64,000 nt of DNA, taken from Pseudorasbora parva. Taxonomy: Eukaryota > Chordata > Actinopteri > Cypriniformes > Gobionidae. Under the pieces are notes generated by a model, which saw only the letters and a list, made by a program, of their open reading frames with translations, made no database searches and was not told the DNA's origin. The stretch is taken from contig NC_090173.1 of the NCBI RefSeq assembly GCF_024679245.1, positions 53,675,806-53,739,805 on the forward strand. The letters run 5' to 3'. The position numbers and the translations under genes were made by a program. Shown piece after piece: positions 26,623-39,119 of the stretch (positions are counted from its first letter, which is position 1; every line of letters begins with the position of its first letter).

Positions 26623-27703
26623 ATGTCATCTAAAGCTGTGGCTGAAGTCAGTTGTAGTTCTTGTGTTTTTCTCTCCTTTAGTGATTCTGCTTGTTGTCAT
26701 CAGGTAACAGCTTATTAACAGCAAGTGTGCATCATTAATGCTCAATCATCACTTAATTATCTCATTAACTTCTACTCTGATTCGGTGTTACCTTTTAACA
26801 CTCTGAGTGTGGACTCATACTGGACTCATATAAACACCAGCAGTGTTCATTCAAAACTGAGGATTTTGCTGTGATTGTTATATATTAGTCTGATTGTTAT
26901 ATTACAATGCTAGCTTACTTTGTTGTAAATGACAAAGCCTGACAGTGTCACTGCTAAATACCCATTATATTCAGCTACAGACGTTGCATCCATTGATTCC
27001 GCCATGTTTCTCACAATCCCGCCCTCAACTCTTACAGATCGAGGCTTAAAGAAAATCACAAACTTCCCACTGGTATTTACGACTTTGTGGTGGCATTCAT
27101 GTGCGTTTGACTCGTAAGATCTTTACGACATGACTTGGACACACCATGACACTGCATCAAGGATGAGTTCTGTAATTTAATTGTAAGATTTTAAGCTTGT
27201 TTTTGTATGTTTTGTTTTTGAGGAGGACGAGCTAAAGGGTCAGGCCTCGTCACGGTAAAACATCCCAGAAAATAATGAAAATGTTTTAAATCGAAAACAT
27301 GTCTAAAAGTTTAATGAAATCCCTTGCTTGCATGTTAACAGTTTTTATGCTAGCATGCTGCCAGGCTGATTAATGGCGGTTTAAAATGGCTGACCATCAG
27401 GCCCTATCACATCAGGCCCTGTCACATCCCTGGTTTTTTATTACCTTTTTTGCATATAATATGTATTTAACACATGCCATAGTAAAATATTATTTGAATA
27501 AATAGACATTACACTGTAAAATCGAAGCTTTTTATGCTTATCGACAATTTTTTTTAAAAATTTTGTCGCTCTTTTACCTAGGCCTATGTAGCACTACTTT
27601 TGAGGTTGCACTTTGTATATTGATGATATTTCAATACATAGATATAATTGTCATTTATATTAGCTTTGAGTGATGATGACTAATTCATACAGATTGCATT
27701 TAG
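26623..27703. other. Non-coding stretch
   Basis: It contains a copy of a short dispersed module, ACTCATATAAACACCAGCAG (about 26814), and an imperfect duplication of ATCAGGCCCTATCACATC/ATCAGGCCCTGTCACATC at 27396-27428. No gene or RNA is seen. Confidence 0.5.
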
Positions 27704-27914
27704 ATGGCTCCAGTTAATGCAGCTGAAAGACAAAGACAAGGTTGGGCACGACTAAATGGAGACCCTGAGAGAAAGGAGAAACATCTTCAGAAAGAAAGGG
27801 AGAGATGGAGGCAGAAAAAGGAAAGAAGGAAAAGTACTCACAAGTTGAATGAGCAAGACCAAAGAGATATACACAAATTATGGAGAGAGCAACAAAAAAC
27901 ATGTATAGGCTTAA
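27704..27914 (+). pseudogene. Basic-protein first exon, transposon-associated type
   Basis: ATG at 27704 opens MAPVNAAERQRQGWARLNGD, then PERKEKHLQKERERWRQKKE and LNEQDQRDIHKLWREQQK, and meets a good donor at 27915 (CTTAA|GTAAGT). The pattern 'xRQRxxRxxxxxDPExRxxxLxKExxRW' is one I associate with exons of transposon-linked hypothetical proteins in zebrafish and other cyprinids. The next exon is not found: the downstream sequence is an antisense DIRS piece. Probably a stranded exon; function unknown. Confidence 0.5.
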
Positions 27915-27934
27915 GTAAGTACAGAGGGTTTTCT

Positions 27935-28390
27935 CAGTCAGGGAATAAACCAACTCTCAGTGGGACGTGTCCGGAGAGGCAAACAGGTCTACCTGTGCAG
28001 GTCCGATGCATCTCCAAATCACCGCCTGGGGATGGAGTCCCCATTCTCCTAGAAGTGTAGGCTGTCATGAGCTCTTTGGCTGAAAGATTGATCACGCCCC
28101 GGTATATGAATGGCACACAGTGACCTCAGATGCTTCTGACTCCAAAGGAGGAGATGGTGGTCGAGTTGCGAAATGCGACGGAAATGTAGACAACATTGAT
28201 GGTTGATGTATGCTTCGGCCACAGTGCTGTCTGTCCGGACCAGTACGTACTTAGTAGAGGCAAGACTTGAAGTGGCCCAGCGCAAGTTGTACTGTGAGCA
28301 ACTCGAGGCAATTGATGTGCCAATGCAGTTTTGGTGTCCCGTGATGTGCCAGTGCAACAGCCGAGTCTTCATCCCGGGAGGACTCTAGCT
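27935..28390 (-). pseudogene. DIRS-type retrotransposon RNase H fragment
   Basis: On the minus strand the frame from about 28250 reads YVLVRTDSTVAEAYINHQ, SQLDHHLLLWSQKHLRSL, CAIHIPGRDQSFSQRAHD and then, shifted, GEWGLHPQAVIW and GPAQVDLFASPD. These match the RNase H stretch of DIRS1-like tyrosine-recombinase retroelements (VxVRTDST..YINxQ, HIPG, DLFA). There is at least one frameshift (near 28060) and an in-frame stop near 27965. Only this fragment survives; no recombinase is seen. Confidence 0.75.
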
Positions 28391-28576
28391 CACCCTCTGA
28401 TCCAGCAGATCCCTGAATGAAACGACAGGCCCCTCATGTGAAGGACCAGTCCACTCAGTCGGAAGCTGCACAGCTTGGAGTGGGGGTCCTGAAAAGACCG
28501 GCTGGGGGGGGGTTAGCTCCCATTCTGATCATCTGTGGTCACCCTGGCCTCACTGAAGTAGCCTTCTTCTGATTCT

Positions 28577-28612
28577 CCCCGATCTAACTCTGACTGAAGA
28601 GTTAGATCGGGG
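28577..28612. repeat. Perfect 15-bp stem hairpin
   Basis: CCCCGATCTAACTCT (28577-28591) pairs perfectly with AGAGTTAGATCGGGG (28598-28612) around GACTGA. There is no T run after it. Possibly the centre of a fold-back repeat. Confidence 0.9.
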
Positions 28613-29377
28613 TGCGCCTGGGAGAAATTTATTTTTCTGAGATGATTATTACACTTTACAACACATATAGCTTTTATAAAACCGTATAAATCCTCGTGGT
28701 CGTTGAGAGTTGCTATGGCAACCGTAAACACACTTTTCATCAGCTTTTGGAGAGGACAGCGTCGACATTTTTTATGCGCCAGACAAACTGCACTCATGTC
28801 ACAAAATGATTCCAACTGAAAGTCAGCACTTGTGAACCCCAGATCGGTTTAGATAACGTCTCATGTAAACAGTCCATTAAATCTTTCAATATGAATGATT
28901 TTAATCGGAATTACAAAACAGTGCGTGTAAACGTAACAAGCGCACCTCTGAACTTCCCGTGTTAACCCTATCACTGACGATTCAAAACAAAACAGCAATT
29001 TTACAACTATAAAGAGCCTGACTGTACGCTACAAAATGTTTTTAACGCTACTCTTTGTATACAGTCCCTGTTCATTGTAGACTAAATGTATTTTAAATGT
29101 AGAATGTATGATATATAAATGTTATATTGAAAAATCTGAGCTCGTGGTTTGCTGGCCAAGCACAAACGTGAAACTCCGCCTATGGGTAAAGGTGAGGAGA
29201 CCGATCTGAGAGCGATGGTCATCTTCCCTCAGTGGGTACATGACTCATCCACGAAAGCAACCTCCGCATGCTTGACACTCAGACACGTGAGGCAACGATC
29301 ATGACTGTCAGCCGGTGCCAGGTAATGACCGCATTCAGAAACACACCGGTGGAATGACATCTTTAAAAAGATGATTG
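28613..29377. other. Non-coding stretch with an X-box-like site
   Basis: GTTGCTATGGCAAC at 28709-28722 fits the RFX X-box consensus. No gene follows it. The rest has no recognisable feature up to the LTR element. Confidence 0.4.
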
Positions 29378-29381
29378 AAAT

Positions 29382-30369
29382 TGTAAGGCCGCCCAAATCG
29401 TCCCAATGGAGGCTAACGATCGGCGGGTGAAGTTCACTGCGCGTTCGTCTTTTCAGCGGGGAAAAGGGGATTTTATTCCAATTCCTCTTAATCTGACTCC
29501 ATTTAATGATAATTTAGAATTTGGGTTAGGATGCCAATTGGTTATTTGGTCATTCATTTTTAATAGTTTAACTACACATTTAATTATTCCGTTTAACCCT
29601 TTGTTGAAATTATACCCAACCTGAATAATTCCAGAGCAAGTCAGAATCAATCAAAAGTGTAACAATTTATTTAACAGTCAGGTAAATGTATAAAGCCAAT
29701 TACATAGTCAATTCAAAGGTAATCCATATATAACATCAAATAGTCTGAAGTAAAGAATGAAATGTATACCTGACTTGTGAAAATTATATAATGCTGGCTA
29801 TCTCGAGACATCCAGCATTACGGGCTGACCGGTTTAAAGTGTCAAGCCCTGAGCTCTTTGCAACATTTCCTTAAATACCCAGAAACAAATGCACAAACTC
29901 TTTCAAGTGTAAACACGAGTGCACAATGGGAATTTGCATTGATCAAGACTTGTATTGATGCAAAGGCCAAATGGCTGAAAGCCACACCCACCAAACTAAG
30001 ACAAGATATCTCTAAACTCTTAAAACATTGATTATCTTTTGGTTAACTTCTGTAGGGATGAGATCTTTGTACCAGTCGCACTGAGACATTTCAAACGATA
30101 TCAAACGCATATAATACTGTATCGTGTGGATTGACATTGTAATATAGAGATTTTGTGTGTATTTTCAGGTGATCTCAGCATGAGACAGGGAAGGAATTGG
30201 GGGAGAGTGGGTCAAAAGGGAAAGATGTAGATTAGCTGATAGTGAGGTGAGACTTGCGTCTCCAGTGGTGTGTGAGGGACAGTTCAGATGTTAATTTCCT
30301 TTATTTTCTCAGAGAGTCCTTGTTCTTCATTCAGACATTTCGGCATATACTAGTTTTTTCAGTCTTACA
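29382..30369 (-). repeat. LTR copy (3' LTR if minus-oriented)
   Basis: 988 bp, TG...CA bounded with 6-bp inverted tips TGTAAG/CTTACA. On the minus strand AATAAA lies near 30305. It differs from the partner at only a few positions by eye (for example CGTTCGTCT versus CGTTCGGTCT, and AGACAGGGAAGGAATTGG versus AGAGAGGGAATGAATTGG), which suggests a fairly recent insertion. Confidence 0.9.
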
Positions 30370-31498
<1,129 letters not shown>

Positions 31499-32573
31499 TG
31501 CAGCAGGCAGGCTACATCAAAATCGATTACAGGATCAAATTTTAATTTTTGTAAATTGATTGAAGTGCTCAGACTTCAGCTTTATCTACTTTGATAATAT
31601 TTCTGTTATTAGTGATGTGTTGACAAATCAGGGGCCCTCTGACTTTCCAACCACATCAATAACAATCAGAAAGTTTAAAAATTTTGAATTTCCATAGCAG
31701 GTCTGTCTTTCTGCTTTAGAATTTGCCTCATCAATTTGTGATTAGCCTTGCACATGTGTAATACAGTGTTTTCCCATGAGGATGTTGTGAATAGCGTTTG
31801 CTATGTGTGTCTTTGTGATACTGTCATCATGTGACCAACTCTACTATCCTGTGTGTGTGAAGCTATTTGGATCTGTTGTTGTGAAAAGATGGACAATAGA
31901 TCTTTAGTGAGGTAACACTTTTGGACTCTATGCCATCTTTTATGTGTAGTGTACAGCCTGGATAGATTTGATCTGTTTCAGGTGAAATGAGGGTGTAGTG
32001 AAGGAGGTGTGTGTTCTGTGTGGAGATGGGTGGAGTCTTATCAATAACAATCTGTGTTGCAAAATTTAGTTCCAGTGCTACACTGGGAGGTATACATTTT
32101 GTGAAGTGTGAATGACCCCATCAAGTGTTTTCGCACCCATCTCCATCATTCCAGGTTGTTCTAACAATTCCATTGTTTTGGCTCTGATGGGGGTGTTAGC
32201 CCCATCCTGGTGTCCATCCTCCAAGGAATTGCAGTTGTCAACCTGAGACAGAAATAATGCAAAGAGAATCACAGTTAATTCTGACATTATCAACAGCTTC
32301 ACAGTCAGGTTTGGACTTATTTGAATGGCACTATTATGCCTGATGCAATTTTCATCCTGGCTGTCACATGAAACAGAGTTTCATCGGCCAGGTCTGAATT
32401 GTTGCTGTTGTTTTAGTACAGTGTGTGACACCTTAAAACTGTTCTTACAGTCGAGCCTTCACAGTCTGCTGTGAGCATTAGAGACCCCAGTTCTGCTGGA
32501 GAATTTTTCTGGATTAATCAGAGCTTTTATCGCTCATACTGTCATGAATTCCGATGGGTTGGTTCCCATGGCT

Positions 32574-32880
32574 TTATTTCCAGTTGCTCTCTTTACAGTC
32601 AGATCTGTGGGCAGAAATTGATTCACCTGTTTTGGTGTTGTCTGCTTTGAATTTTGTTTTACGGTGTCGCACACACATTTGATTATTTGAGGTCTCTGTG
32701 ACCTGTAAAAAAATTGAGGTACTTCTGTGGTGAAGGGTGAATTGGTTTGCTATTATCAGTGCCACACATATAGCTGTGTTCTTGTAAAGGCAAAAGATAA
32801 CAGCACAACCCCTCCCTTTTGGCACTGGGAATTAAACCAATGCAACACAAGATTAAAATCCAATACATTTCTTTATGCAT
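32574..32880 (-). pseudogene. Short frames with a signal-peptide-like start
   Basis: On the minus strand a 65-codon frame starts MHKEMYWILILCCIGLIPSA, a hydrophobic leader followed by a possible cleavage site, then a Cys-containing stretch. A second frame (32825-32574) overlaps it. Being in the 3' half of a minus-oriented retroelement, they could be the decayed start of an envelope-like gene, but no transmembrane subunit or other envelope motif is visible. Family not recognised. Confidence 0.25.
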
Positions 32881-32892
32881 TACCTCAATATT

Positions 32893-33620
32893 TCATCTGA
32901 CTCCATAAACTAAAAGGTTTCCAAAGATTTTTAATAATTTATACATTTGAGTACGTGTTTGATTAATCTATTTAACTCTTTTCTCTTATTGGACTTGTTT
33001 ATTCGGTTCTCACCGTCGCTTAGGGTCCTCGCACTGGCCATTTATTATGCGGGCCCACGATCACAAACTCGCCAGTCTTAGTCATGTAGACAGAGGTAAT
33101 TGACTATACTATTTAGAGGGTTGCCCACATGCTCACTCATTCTAAAAGTATTTTGTTTAGTCCCCATAGACTGTGTACACTTAAATTAAAGCAATGTTAT
33201 CTCTAGTCAGAGGTCACGACCACTACTATAGCTATAAGTCGACCGATACTTTCTCTAATAGTAGTTTTGGTATGATCGTGTCATGGTTTCCCATGTACAC
33301 TTAGCTAGAGTAACTTTACTTTAAACAGAGGTAAGGCTCACCCTATTTAGGTTGGTCGAGCAACATTGTTGTCCTAAACGGAAATTCCCTTTTTAGCCTT
33401 CACAATCTAAGTACACTTGAACTAATGCTAAGCGTTAGACGGAGCTCTAAAATCTCTATTGGCGTGCCCCAATGCTCCACTCAAAAGTAGTTTTAGTCCG
33501 TTTCTAACCTGACGCAGATTTGCGGTAACGAATGGATACAACGTAATCTACTAAAGTCCATAATTTCAGATTAAATTAGAATGAAATCAAATGTAACAAT
33601 CCATACATAATTTGATCTTT
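32893..33620 (+). repeat. Old diverged LTR-like segment with ~117-bp tandem repeats
   Basis: CATCTGACTCCAT and TTTTTAATAATTTATACATT...CTATTTAACTCTTT (32893-32980) follow the order of the young LTRs, and AATCAAATGTAACAATCC (about 33585) matches a later LTR block. Between them are four degenerate units marked by CAGAGGT or CGGAGCT at 33091, 33208, 33326 and 33440, with TGTACACTTA-like motifs at 33173, 33294 and 33411. The solo LTR at 42277-44587 has similar units in the same place. Confidence 0.6.
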
Positions 33621-34966
33621 CTCCTAATGCCCTGCTTGGCAATTATAATACAATGTATATTATGTTTTGATTTATAATACAATTATATTATATTAGAAAC
33701 AATATAAATTAAATAATATTATTTCTGGTTCCTGAAGAGTCTGTGGAACAGCTCATTTGTGTTCTTTTCTTCAAAAGGCAATCATTGCTACACCAACAAT
33801 GGTCAGGCTTAAAGCCAATGGGCGACTCTGTTGTTGTTAACACTGAAGGAACATGCTGAGTGCATCACCAAATCTCTGTTTGAATTCTGAAGAAGTTTTA
33901 GATTGCATCGCGTCAATACATTTGAATATGAAAAAGACTGTGGTTCAGGCTGATGCAAGCACATTCATCTTTTGAGATTACAAATGCCTATTTGCTTGAT
34001 TTAGTCTATTTAAAGACTAATCTGCATGGCGGCACAATGGTAATTTTAACTGTATTCACAAAATGTGATAGATTTAGTTTGTTACTTATTGGGCGAAATG
34101 CTCCGATTGAACAGGGAGAGAAAGTCTGTTCTCTGAGTGGGCGTGGTACACCTCGTGGGCTCACTGAGCCACTCAGAACATTAACATGCCGTTTCTTAAC
34201 AAAAATACAGTAACAACATCATTATCATTTTGTATATCAGTCTTAGATTTTAATCTTACCACCTCTTAATCATTTGCAGTCACGAGTAATTTTGCTGTGT
34301 AGCAATAATATTTGTAGCCGATCAAACAAAAAGTTTTCCTAACTTTACATGTTACATATGCATTAGCCTGTTTTCCTACTTTGCTTTTCATAAACAAATA
34401 TCAACTTTGCTATTTATCAAATCACAAATGTATTCCAGTTGTTTACAAACTTAGAGTTCTCATTCTATTGTTTGCTCGTTCTCACCGTGCGTTCCTAGTT
34501 TGTTGCAACTAATAAAACAATGGAGAAAGCATTTAGCTGATTTTAAAAACACTCTAATTTACAACTTTTCATCGAGTCCCAGAAAATAATTTGGAAGATG
34601 TTTTTCCAATTAGGTTTAGTTGTTGCGTAGGTCTATGCCGACAAGAAGATATTTTAAAATCCATAACACAAGTTTTAATTCCTCTACTGCGCTGTCGCTA
34701 TCATGTCCCTGATATGTGATTGTATCTAAATTCTTAAACCCCACCGGATTGCGGTTCCGGTCTAACATTGGGTATTCCGACCCATTCTATTCATGTGTCT
34801 ATATGGGATGCGTCTGTTTTTCCCTAAACATTTCTAAAAAGGCAAAAAGAATTTGACTTACCAGAACAGCTGAAGAAAGAGAAGTTCAAACCTCTTGTTG
34901 ATTTTAAAATCGAATACTTCGCTGAAAAGACGTTGCTCGTAAGAGAGTTGCAACATCACGGAGGCT
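33621..34966. other. Rest of LTR-element interior, no gene
   Basis: A+T-rich sequence with no frame above about 85 codons and no retroviral motif. CTCGTTCTCACCGTGCGTTC (near 34475) resembles GGTTCTCACCGTCGCTT (near 33006), suggesting further internal duplication. Confidence 0.4.
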
Positions 34967-34977
34967 GGTCACCATTT

Positions 34978-35965
34978 TGTAAGGCCGCCCAAATCGTCCC
35001 AATGGAGGCTAACGATCGGCGGGTGAAGTTCACTGCGCGTTCGGTCTTTTCAGCGGGGAAAAGGGGATTTTATTCCAATTCCTCTTAATCTGACTCCATT
35101 TAATGATAATTTAGAATTTGGGTTAGAATGCCAATTGGTTATTTGGTCATTCATTTTTAATAGTTTAACTACACATTTAATTATTCCGTTTAACCCTTTG
35201 TTGAAATTATACCCAACCTGAATAATTCCAGAGCAAGTCAGAATCTATCAAAGTGTAACAATTTATTTAACAGTCAGGTAAATGTATAAAGCCAATTACA
35301 TAGTCAATTCAAAGGTAATCCATATATAACATCAAATAGTCTGAAGTAAAGAATGAAATGTATACCTGACTTCTGAAAATTATATAATGCTGGCTATCTC
35401 GAGACATCCAGCATTACGGGCTGACCGGTTTAAAGTGTCAAGCCCTGAGCTCTTTGCAACATTTCCTTAAATACCCAGAAACAAATGCACAAACTCTTTC
35501 AAGTGTAAACACGAGTGCACAATGGGAATTTGCATTGATCAAGACTTGTATTGATGCAAAGGCCAAATGGCTGAAAGCCACACCCACCAAACTAAGACAA
35601 GATATCTCTAAACTCTTAAAACATTGATTATCTTTTGGTTAACTTCTGTAGGGATGAGATCTTTGTACCAGTCGCACTGAGACATTTCAAACGATATCAA
35701 ACGCATATAATACTGTATCGTGTGGATTGACATTGTAATATAGAGATTTTGTGTGTATTTTCAGGTGATCTCAGCATGAGAGAGGGAATGAATTGGGGGA
35801 GAGTGGGTCAACAGGGAAAGATGTAGATTAGCTGATAGTGAGGTGAGACTTGCGTCTCCAGTGGTGTGTGAGGGACAGTTCAGATGTTAATTTCCTTTAT
35901 TTTCTCAGAGAGTCCTTGTTCTTCATTCAGACATTTCGGCATATACTAGTTTTTTCAGTCTTACA
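34978..35965 (-). repeat. LTR copy (5' LTR if minus-oriented)
   Basis: 988 bp, near-identical to 29382-30369 and in the same orientation. The inner side carries the primer-site-like TGGTGACC (minus strand, 34967-34974). Confidence 0.9.
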
Positions 35966-35970
35966 AAATA

Positions 35971-36660
35971 TATGCACTATATTGACAAAACTTTTGGGAC
36001 TTTTTACATGCACATGAACTTTAAAGACATCCCATTCATAATCCGTATGGTTTGTTTGCCCTGATGTTGGTCCTGCCTTTGTAGCTATAACAGCTTCAGC
36101 TCTTCTGGGAAGGCTTTCCTCAAGGTTTAGGAGTGTGTTCAGGGGAATTTCTGGCCATTCTTCTAGAAGCTAATTTGTGAGGTCAGGCACTGATGTTGGA
36201 CGAGAAGGTCTGGCTCTCAGTCTCCGCTCTAATTCATCCCAAAGGTGATCTATCGGGTTGAGCTCAGGACTCTGTGCAGGCCAGTCAAGTTCCTCCACAC
36301 CAAACTCGCTCATCCATCTCTTTATGGGCCGACGGTTTGTACACTGGATCGCAGTCATGTTGGAACAGGAAGGGGCCATCCCCAAATGTTCCCTCATTGT
36401 TGGGAGGATGGAGTTGTCCAAAATGTCTTGGTATGCTAAACTATTAAGAGTTAATTTCACTGAAACTAAGGCGCAAAGCCCAACCCCTGAAAAACAACCC
36501 CAAACCATAATCCCCCCTTCACCAAACTTTACACTTGGCACAATGCAGTCAGGCAAGTCCCGTTCTCCTGGAAACCGCCAAACCCAGACTCATCCATCAG
36601 ATTGCCAGACAGAGAAGCGTGATTGGTCACTCCAGAGAACACGTCTCCACTGCTCTAGAT
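35971..36660 (-). mobile_element. Tc1-like element remnant
   Basis: The left terminus CACTATATTGACAAAACTTT (35975) is a typical Tc1-type end. The minus strand encodes the C-terminal half of a Tc1 transposase. The right part is missing beyond about 36660. It directly abuts the target duplication of the LTR element. Confidence 0.8.
36170..36556 (-). pseudogene. Tc1-family transposase C-terminus, disrupted
   Basis: The frame has [18 protein letters not shown], then [20 protein letters not shown] and [20 protein letters not shown], which holds the third catalytic acid (E) of the DDE triad. The block that should carry the second Asp (usually QDNAPxH) is replaced by NMTAIQCTN. The N-terminal HTH and first Asp are absent. 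Dead. Confidence 0.8.
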
Positions 36661-37134
36661 AGGCTATCAACAACACGATGTACAGAAGCACATGACTGTC
36701 TCAGCATATATTACAGAGAATTTCTACAGCATGAGCTTTATATGCATTACTGACAGGGTGTTTAACTGACCTGGTACAAGCATTAACAAGGAAATGTATT
36801 AACCTGAAATGAAGACTCAGAAAACTTTAAACAACTCTTTTTCCTTTTAATGCCGTTGTCAAATGCCCATATGTACAAAACCTGTAGGCCCCTGCGCTCC
36901 AGCTTTAATGTGCCCCTGCTCACAGCAAGAAGGTTCCTGGTCTGAAAGCTGAAAGTCTTTGTTTTTCATTCTGCAAGAGATTCGGTTTAATTGTACATTT
37001 TAAAATGCCTTTAGGTAAGACTGCATTATTTTTTAAATTCAAGCTTTCATTTGCACCTAATTGTGCTGTTAGAATATTTATTCCCGCACCACTGGACACA
37101 TTCAACACGTATGATAGTCTGATAACTGTGCTCC
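36661..37134. other. Unique-looking stretch upstream of promoter candidate
   Basis: No repeat or frame recognised by eye. It lies between the Tc1 remnant and the CRE-containing block, so it may be true host intergenic DNA. Confidence 0.4.
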
Positions 37135-37160
37135 CATGCGCATGCTGTTAGTGACGTCAT
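37135..37160 (+). promoter_or_regulatory. NRF1-like site and CRE, promoter candidate
   Basis: CATGCGCATGC (37135-37145) is close to the NRF1 site. It is followed after 6 bp by a perfect CRE, TGACGTCA (37152-37159). Both are typical proximal promoter sites at vertebrate start regions. A candidate first exon with start codon and donor lies 210-230 bp downstream on the same strand. Confidence 0.5.
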
Positions 37161-37190
37161 CCTATCTGCTGAGGAGGAGTCGATCTCTGC

Positions 37191-37194
<4 letters not shown>

Positions 37195-37280
<86 letters not shown>
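37195..37280. repeat. (GA)n microsatellite
   Basis: About 86 bp of GA between the CRE and the candidate start codon. Purine tracts like this can form H-DNA and are common in 5' UTRs. Confidence 0.97.
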
Positions 37281-37283
<3 letters not shown>

Positions 37284-37391
37284 CATGGGCTGGACAGAAG
37301 AGAGCAGCTGGTTCCTCCACATTATTGTTGACACTCCTTCCCTGTTCCTGCCTCAGTGTCAGTCAGCTGGAGATGGAGGAGGAGAGCTACG
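37281..37391 (+). CDS. Candidate host first exon, coding start MEEESY
   Basis: After the GA run, a C/T/G-balanced 5' UTR leads to CTGGAGATGG, a good Kozak context, with ATG at 37373. The frame reads Met-Glu-Glu-Glu-Ser-Tyr and splits after one base of the next codon at a donor, ACG|GTAGGA (37392). The base composition differs from the surrounding A+T-rich DNA. No downstream exon is in sight, so the next exon would lie far away or beyond the window. Gene unknown. Confidence 0.4.
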
Positions 37392-38887
37392 GTAGGACAT
37401 GCGCTTCAATATCTGCTTCATCGAGTGATAAAATGGCATTGCACGTGCAAGGCTGAGATTTACATCATGGAGGAAACACTGACTGTAGCCTACATGTTGT
37501 GTGTTTCTTGACTCATTTCTTGAATTGCAGAGCTGTGTTGATTCCAAATGCACTGTTTGCGTGGGAAACACAAACATCTTGGGAGGATTGAAATGTTTTA
37601 AGTTTTGGGCATGTCTCAAACTGGCCTTCAGCCAGATCATTCTGCATCAGATTGTGTTCTTACTATGATAATGTGAAGCTTAATGTTCATTGTGAACAGC
37701 AGGGTATAGACAATGTGCCTCCGTTTTATACTTAAGTGAAGTTTATCAAAGAAAGTCAGTTTCTGTGTGCTGAAGTCTTAGTTTTCATGTCCAGAAAATT
37801 GAATTAATTTGACTGAACTTGTTGATCAGGTTGTGTAATTGTGTGGATAATTAATAGGATTATGGGATTATTAAAACAGTAAAATAACTGTAAACATTTA
37901 TGAAAAAGAAGCATGCTTTTAAATGACTTTTGACAAATTTTAAATGAAGAAAATTCGTATTAAATGCAATTAGTTAAACTTAAGAGTGCTTTTTTTGGCC
38001 CACTTATGTAGGATTTAAGTACATATTTATATTTAATTAAATTTGTTAACTTTTAATTATTGCCGAATTAACTGACAAGCATTTACGATAAACTAAATAT
38101 ACTTTAATGTAATTTCTGTTAAAACGTGTTTGTCATGTATTCAAATATACAGTAAAAATTTGAATTAAGTACATTTCAAATATATTGACTATATTGCAAT
38201 GTGAATTTTTTGAAAAGTGTACACAGCAAAATCCTCGGTATTAAATGGACAATGCTGGAGTTTCTATGAGTCCACACTTAAAATATAATAATAATTAACT
38301 CTTTCCCCGCCAAGCATGGAATTTTCCGTTGTTTGAGAAAACGCTTTACTGCCAAACACAGATTTTTCCAAGTATGAGTAACTGCAGCTTTTTACTTATT
38401 TTTACATATTTTTACTTTCCAAGTCATTTTGTTTTTCAAGTATATGTACTTTATCGGTGCTCTTCTATGGAAAACTTTGACTTCACAACAATCCAAAACA
38501 TAATATTGTACTTTTTACAGCAATGCATTTCATATTGAATATTATTTAATACTTAATTACATGAAAAATGTAGTACTGTATACTTTTACTCAAGTAAAAG
38601 TATTCAAAGTTTTACTTGAGTACCAGTAAGAAAGAAGGTACTACATTTTTAGTGTAATTAAGTATTAAAGGTAAGAAAACAACAACTTTTATTTATGAAA
38701 TGTAGTGCAGTAAAAAGTATGACATTATATATTATGCTTTGGAATGCAGTGAAGTAAAAGTTTTCCAAAGAAAAACACTGATAAAATATATATTCTTAAA
38801 AATTTACTTGAGTAGAAAGTAAAAATACTCGACTACTGTCCGCCTCTGCCGACAAACACATGCTGTTGCTTCTGTTGACTTCAACAA
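37392..38887. other. A+T-rich stretch with a fold-back repeat
   Basis: If the exon above is real this is first-intron sequence. Near 38541-38667 ACTTAATTACATGAAAAATG and CATTTTTAGTGTAATTAAGT form long inverted arms around a TACTTTTACTCAAGTAAAAG palindrome, a type of fold-back common in fish. TTAACTCTTTCCCCGCCA (about 38298) starts another recurring fish repeat. Confidence 0.5.
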
Positions 38888-38950
38888 GTGCTCTGTGTCA
38901 TTCTGTGTTTGTGTCTGAGTTCAGACTTTTGTTATTTACACAAAGAGAGT

Positions 38951-39119
38951 ATGGCGAGTGAGCAGTGTTTCAGAAAGTGTGTTCCTCCATATCCACGTAA
39001 CATCACAGATGGGGATACACACTATATGTGCGTTGGTTGTCTGAGTGAGCAGCACGTTCAGTCGGCACTCGAGGGCCTCTGCCTCTTCGTGCTGCGATCC
39101 CGCCAGTCGTTCTTTGCGG
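38951..39119 (+). pseudogene. DIRS-type gag fragment, left part
   Basis: From ATG 38951 the frame reads MASEQCFRKC, then DGDTHYMCVGCLSEQHVQSA and LCLFVLRSRQSFFA. This corresponds to the 'C-x2-C...H-x-x-A' Cys/His segment and LRSRxxFF of DIRS-like ORF1 proteins. It is interrupted by a hAT element at 39120 and resumes at 40556. Confidence 0.6.

Noticed and set aside
34960..34977. A tRNA gene or full tRNA-Trp primer site
   Set aside because: Only TGGTGACC agrees with the tRNA 3' end complement by eye; the following bases do not fit well, so it is used only as weak support for orientation.
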